Part shown: positions 1 to 8,800 of the stretch, one piece after another
Position numbering within the stretch: position 1 is the stretch's first letter
Layout of the letters: every line of letters starts with the position of its first letter
NCBI GenBank assembly: GCA_017649565.1
Contig: JAGCGO010000057.1
Span: forward strand, 1-64,000
DNA: 64,000 nucleotides
Direction: 5' to 3'
From: Fibrobacter sp.
GTDB taxonomy: Bacteria > Fibrobacterota > Fibrobacteria > Fibrobacterales > Fibrobacteraceae
Notes under the pieces: model-generated
Database searches by the model: none
What the model saw: only the letters and a program-made list of their open reading frames with translations
What the model was told of the DNA's origin: nothing
Position numbers and translations under genes: made by a program

Positions 1-409
1 CGGAGTCGCTGGATTGTTTCACGTCGCTCGCAGTGACACTGGATGAACTGCTGGACTTCGCCTTCTCGCTGGAGGAACTGCCGGATTCGGAGTCGCTGGA
101 TTGTTTCACGTCGCTCGCAGTGACACTGGATGAACTGCTGGACTTCGCCTTCTCGCTGGAGGAACTGCCGGATTCGGAGTCGCTGGATTGTTTCACGTCG
201 CTCGCAATGACACTGGATGAACTGCTGGACTTCGCCTTCTCGCTTGAACTGCTGGACTTGGAGTCGCCGGATTGCTTCACGTCGCTCGCAATGACACTGG
301 AAGAAGAATCCTCGTCGGAATCAGTCACGGAATTGCTGCTACCGTCGCCGCCGCAAGCGGCAAGCATCGCAGCCACACCGGCTAAAGCCAAGAATTTCGT
401 ATAAACCAT
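1..409 (-). CDS. Repeat-containing lipoprotein, N-terminal part
   Basis: Seen: an ATG at 409-407 opens a frame that stays open to the window edge, so the 3' part of the gene is missing. The first 18 residues form a lipoprotein signal (hydrophobic stretch ending LAAC), so the mature protein should be lipid-anchored at Cys18. After it comes a Ser/Asp-rich, low-complexity region built from 29-residue units (SSSSEKAKSSSSS, then a VIASDVKQS or VTASDVKQS segment). Such Ser-rich stretches are typical linkers between the lipid anchor and a folded domain in Fibrobacter-type secreted proteins. The folded domain lies outside the window, so no function can be given. A plausible ribosome site (AAGGAG) precedes the ATG. 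Confidence 0.75.
   Translation of the reverse strand, partial: MVYTKFLALAGVAAMLAACGGDGSSNSVTDSDEDSSSSVIASDVKQSGDSKSSSSSEKAKSSSSSSVIASDVKQSSDSESGSSSSEKAKSSSSSSVTASDVKQSSDSESGSSSSEKAKSSSSSSVTASDVKQSSDS
33..290. repeat. Tandem repeat of 87 bp inside the lipoprotein gene
   Basis: Three near-identical units (about 33-119, 120-206, 207-290), the last shortened by one codon and more diverged. Unit length is a multiple of three, so copy-number change keeps the frame. A further copy appears to begin before position 33, at the window edge. It encodes the Ser-rich linker. Confidence 0.85.
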
Positions 410-495
410 GGCAAATCTCCTTCACTGAATATACATTTCTTAAAAAATTTACATTAAATTAGCGTCAAGCGGACTCCAAAGGTGGTCAAAATTTT

Positions 496-3400
496 TTACC
501 GCACGGTCACGCGCTTGGTCCAGTTACCGATTCGTACAAGGTAACTACCCGAATGCGGCGCAGCAATGGCAAAGTCGGCGTTGCTGACCACACCCGAACG
601 GATAAGGCCCCCTTGCAGGTCAAAGAGCGCATACGGGCTGCCGACGCGCGCCTCCATCACCTGGATATCCCTGCCGACGACAACGACGCGGAACTGCGGT
701 ACCGCGACCTTGGCCGACAATGCATCGCTGCATTTCTTGCCGTTGCAAACGAGATCGAATACAATCGGAAGATCTTTCCCGCACTTGTCGCCGCTGCACG
801 AAGAACTCGACTTTTTATCGTCTCCGGAGCTATGTTTCTTGCTGCTGCTGGACTTGGCGACGGAAGAACTGGATTTTGCAGAGCTGCTAGACACTGCGGA
901 AGAACTCGACGAACCCTTGGAACTGCTGGAGCTCGACGTGCCGGACGAGCTGGACATGCTGCTTGAGCTGGACATGCTGCTCGAGCTGGCCCTAACAAAA
1001 TACACAGTAATGCTGGTATCGCTAACAATTACAATCTGGCGTTTCGGATTGTTATTGTTTACGTCGTCACTCCAGTGGCCGAACTCATAACCCCTATTGG
1101 GGATGGCCTCCAGCTCGAGAGTGTCGCCATATTGATAGTCTTGGCTCGCATGGAGGCCAGTAACATCACCGGCCCAAGAGATGTTCTGATTGACCCAAAC
1201 GTAATACGGGATGGGAGTCCACTTGGCGTAGAAATCCAGGTCTCCACTGTCAGACGAATCGATGGAAACAACAGAGTTCGACAGCGAGGAATCCGCATAC
1301 CACCCATCAAACGAATATCCTATCCTAGCAGCAGTACCAGGCAGCGCCCTCGGCATGCCAGCTACATATTTTTCGAAATAATGTGCCGTGTCCCCGTCGA
1401 AAGTATGGAACGTCACGCCATACAGTTCGCCCGCAAAGTTCTCGACTTTCCCGCTGAAGTTCGGCAAGGAATCAACTCCGACATTCTGTCCCCATATGGA
1501 GCCATTCGTACCGTCATGCAAGAGAGTTGCCACAGACCCGTTCCGGAAATGTTCGGATGTCGCATACTGTCCAAACGGGCCTTCTTCGTCGGAGAACTTC
1601 AGGTAGTAGGAATTTTCCACGATAGGTACCGAAAGATATTTCCCGATCAAGGACCTGTCCGTCGGGCGGACATCCGAAGACATGACTACGCCCGTATTGT
1701 AACTGTTCGTCATTTTCAAATCGACGCGACTGTCCAGGTAGCCAACCAAACCTCCCACATAACCGATGTTATACGTTCTGACAGCAACCCTACCCGTATT
1801 ATAACTGTTTTCGATAACAACCGAACTGTTCCAGTTAACTTCGCCCACAAGGCCCCCAACGTAGTCATAGGCAATTACGGTCGACGTACTATAACAGTTC
1901 GATATTCTGACAAGGGCTTTTTTACTCGAACTGTTGCTTCCGATTATCGAACCGACCAGGGAGCCCATGGAATAATCATAATAAGCGAAATAGGAACTAT
2001 CGATACCCAAATCCTCGATGACGACAGTATCACCTTCCGGGCCTACACCAAGCGAGCCGAAAAATCCGCATCCCAATCCGTGGTCACAACTACTCGGTCC
2101 TGCAGTTTCATTGAGATACAGCCCTCTGATGAAATGCCCATTACCGTGGAACTTGCCTTCAAACCCGCGAATCGGGGTCCATTGCATAAAGTCCGCCGAG
2201 TCCGCCTCGTTGATATTGCCATCCTGGTCAATAACGTTCTCGTTCACCACGATGTCATCGTAAAGGGATGCGCAGATATCCTTGTAGATGCTAGTGGCGG
2301 AAGGCCTGTTCACGAGATCGGCGAACCCGTAAAGTTCCGAAGCAGTCCTGATGAGATAGCATCCATTGTCACCTTCCGAAGGCGTCTCTATCTTGAACCA
2401 TTTTGCATAGAACGTCTTGTCACCGGAAGCATCCGTTCCAATTGTGCGTACGCGTTTCCCGCTAAAGTCCTCGGATTCGTACCATCCGCGGAAGATATAG
2501 CCACTGCGCGTAACCGCGTTCGGGAGATTGCAACCAACCCCCGCAACATAGGATGCGACGTCAAGTGAATCGATGGTTCCGCCATTCGTCTCAAGAGCAA
2601 CCTTGTACGAATTATTGTACTTGCCCCAGAATTCCTGCGTTCCCGTAGCCGTCACAGGAATGGACTCCACGGGATTCCCGTCAAAACCGTCAGACTTGTA
2701 CCAGCCCATGAATACCTTGTCTTCGTTGACCGGCACAGGGAGCCGCATGGCATACCCGGGCAAATACTTTTGAGGAAGCGTAACGGTATCGCCCTCGAAA
2801 GTGTGCAGGACCAGATCCTCGAACCGTTCCGAAGGGAACTCCGTAATGACCCCACTGAAATTCGGGTAGTCATCGTTCCCGACATCCTGCCCCCAGACGG
2901 AACCGTCCACCCCACTATAGTAATAGTTGCGCAGCAGGTAGGCAAGGGAGCCATCCCCTAGCATTTCAGCGGTTACGGCGGACCCATATTCACTGCTTTG
3001 GCTCCCGTCCAGATAGAACACATTTGCAAATATGCTAGAAGCACTGCTGGAGAATCCAACAATAGGCCGAATATTATATTCAAACTCATCAAACAACGAA
3101 ATCGATCCTGCATTGTAGACGTTTACAATAAGACAGTAGCTCGAAGCCATTCCGACTATTCCGCCCACATAAGAGTTTCCATAAACAGTTCCCACATTGT
3201 AACCATTCAAAATTTTCATTTTGGTCTCGGTATTTCCAACGAGACCGCCAACAAAAGAGTAATAGGAATCATCGGTGCCAGTTACCGAACCCGCATTATA
3301 GACATTGACAAGCAACAAGGAATCTATATATGCAACGTTACCGACAAGCCCGCCTGCTTCGCTCTCCCCGACAACGGCCCCCAGATTGTAACTGTTCCTG

Positions 3401-5697
3401 ATTTCCACCACTCCTTTGACGCTTGCTACGCCCACAAGACCGCCCGCCGACGTGCCTTTCGCCTCGACGCGGGACGCATTGAAAACATTTTCCATCTTTA
3501 GCGACCCACCCGAGCGGCCCACAATACCACCGATATACCAATCGCCCCTAAAGAACGAGCCTACAACTCCTAGGTTCTTTATTTCAGCAGAATCAGTCCG
3601 ACTAAACAAGCCAATATAATCCTCATTATCTGCATTGAAATAGAGGCCCGAAATCGTATGTCCCTGACCATCAAAACTTCCACGGAACTGCACCATCGGA
3701 GTCCATTTAATAAACTCCGACGAATTGGCCACATTAAGGGTTCCATACTCGGTTAGAACGTTCTCATTCACCACAATGTCTTCTGCCAACTTGCCACACG
3801 CATTCTGTTTCCGCGTAAAGCCATCGGAGCCATTCACTATGGCCGCAAAGCCATACAACTCCGAAGCGTCCGAGATGACGTAGCATCCGTTTTTATCCGT
3901 CGAAGGCGCTTTCTTCGAAAGCCAGCGGGCATAGAAGGTCTTGTCACCGGTTTCTTTCGTCCCTATTGCGCGTACGCGATTTCCGCTAAAGTCTGCGGAT
4001 TCGTACCATCCGAAGAAAAAATACCCTGTACGCGGCATTGGATCAAGAAGGTCGACACTATCGCCCAAGGCATAGGATTTGACTGCAAACGGGTCAAGAG
4101 TACCGCCATCGGTTTCATACGTTATGCTATATACAGATTTAAACTTGCCCCAAAATTCCTGTGGTCCCGAAGCATTCGCTGGAATGATTTCCACAGGATC
4201 CCCGTTGAACTCGGCATTGTCGTACCAGCCCAGAAGCTGTTGATGTTCACAAGACACGCTGGGGAGGCGGAGCTCATACCCGGGCACGTATTTTTCGGGC
4301 AAGCCCGGGGTTTCGTCTTCGCACGAATGCAGGACCAGGTTTTCCAAAGACGTCTCGGGAACGCTCGACACGGTCCCGCTGAAATTCGGGAAAGGATCGA
4401 CCCCAACATTCTGCCCCCATACAGAAGCATCGACGACACCGTTGTAATAATTGTGCAGCATATAGGCGACAGTGCCATCGCTCATCATTTCCTTAACGAC
4501 TAGGGCACCGGGGTCCATCCAAGACATCCGCCGCAGAGAGAACACATTGTCATACTGATATGTTGACATATCACGTGATGAATATCCAAGAATAGACCCC
4601 ACTGACCAATCATTGTCTACAATAGACGAAACCGTGCCTGCATTATAGACATTTACAAATTTGTCGGCATCTTGAAGCGAACCTATGATACCGCCCACAT
4701 CATACGCTCCATAAACATACCCCAAATTGTAGATGTTGGCAAAACGTTTCGTTTTCACCATGTGTCCAACAATTCCACCTACAACATTTTCCCCATACAC
4801 GTCCCCCTCATTGAAGCAATTAACGAAATCAAAGGAATTGGCAACAAGTCCAAAAAGACCACCCGTATAACTCCGTGCATAGACTGTTCCCCGGTTATAG
4901 ACATTCACTACGTCCAACTTCCCTGATACATAGGCCGAAATGCCGCCTGCGTAAATGAATTCTGTCGTATCGTTTTTGCCCGTTACCTTCCCCTCATTAT
5001 AAACGTTTTGGAAAGAATTCCTCAAGCCGACCATATAACCGGAAATGCCACCCACATACATACCTCCGACTACAGGTCCTAAATTGTAACAGTCCTTAAT
5101 GTACACGCTGTCCGTAGACATTCCCATAATGCCACCCACAATCTGAGAAGCTTCAACACGCGAATTGGCGAAAACATTTTCCAATTTCAAAATGTTATAG
5201 TTCTGCTGAAAACCTACAACACTACCGACTTTCTCATGAGCCCTGAAAAAGGAACCCACTACACCCAGGTTCTTGATTTCAATGACACTGTTCGATACAG
5301 AAAGAATCATGCTAAAGAGGCCGACATAATCTGCGGAAGCATTATTAAAGTAAAGACCCGAAATCGTATGTCCCTGGCCATCGAACGACCCTTCGAATCG
5401 TTCCATTGGAACCCATCGGGCAAAGTTTGCCGTGTCGGCAACATTGAGAGTGCCGTCTTCAGCAAGGACGTTCTCGTTCACCACGATATCTTTCGTGAGT
5501 TTGCCGCACGCAACCGAATCCCTAACGAATCCGTTGGTGCCGTTCACAATGGAAGCAAACCCGTAGAGTTCGGCAGCAGACGAAATCTGGTAACAGCCGG
5601 AAACCTTGGACGGGCTCTTGGGGGTAATGGTCGACGCAGCATCCGCCGTCACAGCAAGCAATGCCAATATGCAAACAAGCCAAATTCTTCGAGACAT
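496..5697 (-). CDS. Large secreted GLUG/InlB-repeat surface protein (paralogue 1)
   Basis: Start: ATG at 5697, preceded by GGAGG seven bases upstream; a longer in-frame reading lacks such a site. Product 1733 aa. A signal peptide covers about residues 1-22 (ends ADAAS). Three modules of 500-600 residues follow, starting near residues 34, 602 and 1112. Each opens with a GCY-x-I-x(5)-ELYGFA segment, continues through many GLUG-like units (GGIVG/GGLVG with NVYN or NSYN), and closes with InlB B-repeat (Listeria-Bacteroides repeat) units containing GWY and FYA(K/R)W. A Ser-rich linker spans about 1570-1632. The last 65 residues (about 1666-1733) form a small beta domain that resembles type IX secretion sorting domains; that is an inference. 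These families are extracellular or adhesive; the ligand is unknown. The gene follows its paralogue on the same strand. Confidence 0.85.
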   Translation of the reverse strand: MSRRIWLVCILALLAVTADAASTITPKSPSKVSGCYQISSAAELYGFASIVNGTNGFVRDSVACGKLTKDIVVNENVLAEDGTLNVADTANFARWVPMERFEGSFDGQGHTISGLYFNNASADYVGLFSMILSVSNSVIEIKNLGVVGSFFRAHEKVGSVVGFQQNYNILKLENVFANSRVEASQIVGGIMGMSTDSVYIKDCYNLGPVVGGMYVGGISGYMVGLRNSFQNVYNEGKVTGKNDTTEFIYAGGISAYVSGKLDVVNVYNRGTVYARSYTGGLFGLVANSFDFVNCFNEGDVYGENVVGGIVGHMVKTKRFANIYNLGYVYGAYDVGGIIGSLQDADKFVNVYNAGTVSSIVDNDWSVGSILGYSSRDMSTYQYDNVFSLRRMSWMDPGALVVKEMMSDGTVAYMLHNYYNGVVDASVWGQNVGVDPFPNFSGTVSSVPETSLENLVLHSCEDETPGLPEKYVPGYELRLPSVSCEHQQLLGWYDNAEFNGDPVEIIPANASGPQEFWGKFKSVYSITYETDGGTLDPFAVKSYALGDSVDLLDPMPRTGYFFFGWYESADFSGNRVRAIGTKETGDKTFYARWLSKKAPSTDKNGCYVISDASELYGFAAIVNGSDGFTRKQNACGKLAEDIVVNENVLTEYGTLNVANSSEFIKWTPMVQFRGSFDGQGHTISGLYFNADNEDYIGLFSRTDSAEIKNLGVVGSFFRGDWYIGGIVGRSGGSLKMENVFNASRVEAKGTSAGGLVGVASVKGVVEIRNSYNLGAVVGESEAGGLVGNVAYIDSLLLVNVYNAGSVTGTDDSYYSFVGGLVGNTETKMKILNGYNVGTVYGNSYVGGIVGMASSYCLIVNVYNAGSISLFDEFEYNIRPIVGFSSSASSIFANVFYLDGSQSSEYGSAVTAEMLGDGSLAYLLRNYYYSGVDGSVWGQDVGNDDYPNFSGVITEFPSERFEDLVLHTFEGDTVTLPQKYLPGYAMRLPVPVNEDKVFMGWYKSDGFDGNPVESIPVTATGTQEFWGKYNNSYKVALETNGGTIDSLDVASYVAGVGCNLPNAVTRSGYIFRGWYESEDFSGKRVRTIGTDASGDKTFYAKWFKIETPSEGDNGCYLIRTASELYGFADLVNRPSATSIYKDICASLYDDIVVNENVIDQDGNINEADSADFMQWTPIRGFEGKFHGNGHFIRGLYLNETAGPSSCDHGLGCGFFGSLGVGPEGDTVVIEDLGIDSSYFAYYDYSMGSLVGSIIGSNSSSKKALVRISNCYSTSTVIAYDYVGGLVGEVNWNSSVVIENSYNTGRVAVRTYNIGYVGGLVGYLDSRVDLKMTNSYNTGVVMSSDVRPTDRSLIGKYLSVPIVENSYYLKFSDEEGPFGQYATSEHFRNGSVATLLHDGTNGSIWGQNVGVDSLPNFSGKVENFAGELYGVTFHTFDGDTAHYFEKYVAGMPRALPGTAARIGYSFDGWYADSSLSNSVVSIDSSDSGDLDFYAKWTPIPYYVWVNQNISWAGDVTGLHASQDYQYGDTLELEAIPNRGYEFGHWSDDVNNNNPKRQIVIVSDTSITVYFVRASSSSMSSSSSMSSSSGTSSSSSSKGSSSSSAVSSSSAKSSSSVAKSSSSKKHSSGDDKKSSSSCSGDKCGKDLPIVFDLVCNGKKCSDALSAKVAVPQFRVVVVGRDIQVMEARVGSPYALFDLQGGLIRSGVVSNADFAIAAPHSGSYLVRIGNWTKRVTVR

Positions 5698-5762
5698 CTC
5701 AACCTCCAAGGGACTATAATCGAATAATAGATAAAAAGGCCGGAGAAACAAAGTCCAGACAC

Positions 5763-5790
5763 AAAAAAAGCCAACCGCGAGGCTGGCTTT
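5763..5790 (-). terminator. Rho-independent terminator after paralogue 2
   Basis: Stem AAAGCCAGCC / GGTTGGCTTT (one G-T pair) with a 4-nt loop, followed on the minus strand by a run of seven T. It lies about 22 nt past the stop of the upstream paralogue, so the two large genes are probably separate transcripts. Confidence 0.75.
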
Positions 5791-5812
5791 CTTTAGTAAA
5801 CAATCCTATAAA

Positions 5813-8800
5813 CTAGCGGACCGTTACGATACGGGACTGCGATCCCATCTTGACGATGAAACTACCAGCACGGGGGACCGTCAGAGCGAAATTGGACGCA
5901 TCGACCGTACCGTTAAGCATCACCTTGCCGTGCATGTCAAAGACCGCATAGGCGCTACCCACATGGGCCCCGGCAATGTGGATGTCGCGGGAAATCACTT
6001 CCACGTCGAACATCGGAACCACAGCGATAGCCTGGATTGCATTCTTGCTGTCGCTGGACTTGCCCTTCTTGCTGCTGGAGCTAGACTTGGGCTTTGCCGA
6101 GCTGCTGCTCGACTTGGCCTTTGCGCTGCTGGAACTGGATTTCGCCTTTGCAGAACTGCTGCTCGTCGCGCTGCTGGAGGCAGGCTTGACAGAACTGCTG
6201 GACTTCGCCGAGCTGGAAGAAGCCGGGACGGAGCTGGAGGACTGCGGCGGTTCAGCAGAAGAGCTGCTCGCCACGCTGCTGGAGCTTTCCGGATTCAGCG
6301 GGTCGAAATGCGCCGTGATGGTCGTATCGCCCGTTACGATCAATGTCCTGCCGGCATTCACATTCTTGACATCGTCTTCCCAGTAGCTGAACTTGTAGCC
6401 ATTGTCCGGAACAGCCCGCACATAGACTTCGTCGCCGTAGCTGTAGATGCCGCTCTTGTTCAGGCCTTCCACGATGCCCCAGTTGGTATTGTTCACCTTG
6501 GCAGTCACATGGTACTGCTTAGCTTCCCACTTGGCGTAGAAGATCTTGTCGCCGGCAGCCCTCGGAGAAATGGCGGTGACGACGTCGCCGTTGAATTCCG
6601 CATTCGCATACCAGCCCAGGAATGTATGGCCGGTGCGTGTCGGCTCAGGCAGGGTCAGCCCTTCGCCATACTTGTAAGAAGTCGGCGCGTTGGCAAGCGT
6701 ACCACCATTCGTGTTGAGCATGACGGCAAAGACGTCCTTCGTCACGAGAATCGGGTAGTCGTCACCCTGAGCCCAGACTGTGCCCGTGACACCGCCTTCG
6801 ATGGCGACATCGTTACCATCCTTCTGCACATAGTCGTGCAGGGCCGTAGCGACCGTACCGTCCTTAAACTTGGCATTTACCGCGGACGTTCCATAATTGC
6901 TTGCAGCAAGGCTATCGGCCGTCTCGAGGTAGAAATTATTTTCGACCACGGCGCCATCGACCGCACTTACCATTATGTAATCCTTGGCATTGTTGGAAGT
7001 GCCTTCTGCAGCGACCAGCTCGCCCATGTTATAGTTATTGAGGAGAGACGACGTTTTGTACATCACGCCAACCAAGCCGGCAATCTTGCCATGGTTACCA
7101 AAGCTGATTACGAGCTTGCCCAGGTTGTAGTTGTTCGCAATGACCGATTCGCCGTTAAGCATCGCAACGAGGCCGGCCACCGTAACGTATTCGAACGTAC
7201 CTTCCACTTCGCCGTCGTTAAAGCTGCGGAGGAGCGAGATTTCCGAATTCGAGGAACCCACAAGGCCGCCCGCATATTCCCTACCAGATACGTGGCCATG
7301 GTTCACGCAATTGGAGACGCTTGTCGTTCCCGCCGAATAGCCGACAATGCCACCCGCGAAGGACCCGCTCACAGAGGCCAGGTTGTTGCAGTCCGAGATA
7401 TTCGCCATGAAATCGACGTAACCGACGATACCACCCGCAGTAGAGGAACTCTTGAACATGCCGTCACTGTAGGAATTGCTAACAACGAGCGTACCCGAGA
7501 CCAGGCCGACAAGGCCGCCTATGTAGTTGTAGCCCTTGTCTTCAATTGTTCCGTTGAAATGGCAGTTTTCCATGACAAGCGTAGCACCCGGGTACGAAAT
7601 CCTATTAGACGTCCTTTTGCCAAGGATATTCGAGACAATGCCACCCATGTAATTGGAGGCGCCGAAATAGGAATCCTCGACACCGAGGTTCTTGATGGTA
7701 ACAGGGACGAGTTCCCCTCCATCGTAGGCTTCCGATATGTTGCCGAAGAAGCCCTTGAAAGAAGATCCCTGACCGTAGAGGCCCGATACCGTATGTCCCT
7801 GGCCATCGAATTTACCGCCGAACGTATTGATGGTTTCCCACTGCATGAACGACGTTACGTTAGCGCTGTCAAGAGTTCCGTCTGCATTCAGCACGTGCTT
7901 GTTCACTACGATATCGTTGGCAAGCTTGCCGCAGGCTTCGGGCACCTTGGAGTTGTAGTACATCTCGTGCGTCCCGTTCACGTACGCTGCGAATCCGTAG
8001 AGTTCCGCGACATCCGTAATTTCGAAGCACCTGTCCGTCGAATCGAGTTTCGGCATCTTCAGCTTGAACCATGCCGCATAGAAAGTCTTGCTGCCGGTAT
8101 CGGAGGGAGCGATTTCGGTTACAGGCGTGCCCGAAAGTTCCTCGTTGTCGTACCAGCCCATAAAGATGCTGGAATCACGGGAAACGGCGCTCGGGAGAGC
8201 GGCGCCCTTGCCCTCGGTATAGATCGAAATACTACCCGAAGTAATGATACCGCCGTTCGTAACGAATGTCACGGGGGATTCCTTGAAGAACTTCGCCCAG
8301 AATTCCTTGTCTCCCGTTGCCAGAGAATCGATTACCGTTACAGCATCGCCATCGTACTGGGCATTTTCGTACCAGCCCATAAAGGTGGCGTTTTCCTGAG
8401 CAACATTTGCGGGGAGGGCCTTCTTGAAGCCCGCAATATAGAAGTCAAAATACGTCGCCGTATCGCCCGCGAAGGTGTGGAACGTGACATTGTACTTCGC
8501 GCCCGCCGAATTCTCGAGCTTGCCCGAAAGGACCGGATATAATTCCGTACCCACGTTCTGGCCCCACACGGAGCCGTTCACGCCTTCGCGCAAAGCGAGC
8601 GCCACCGTACCGTCGTTGAACTGCCGTTCGTTCGCCGGAAGGCCGGCCTTTTCCGCATAGCCCTGAGCTCCCATATAATAGCAGTTGGAAATATCCACTG
8701 TCGAAGCACCGAAGTTTCCGCTAACAAAAGCCTTGCTACTCCTGCTCATGAGGTTCTTCGAGTTCCACACGCTATAGCAATTCGAGATGATGAGCGTGGT

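Noticed and set aside
5930..8542. Plus-strand frame of 870 codons opposite surface protein paralogue 2
   Set aside because: Antisense shadow with Arg/His/Val-rich composition and no motif; the minus strand has signal peptide, repeats and sorting domain.
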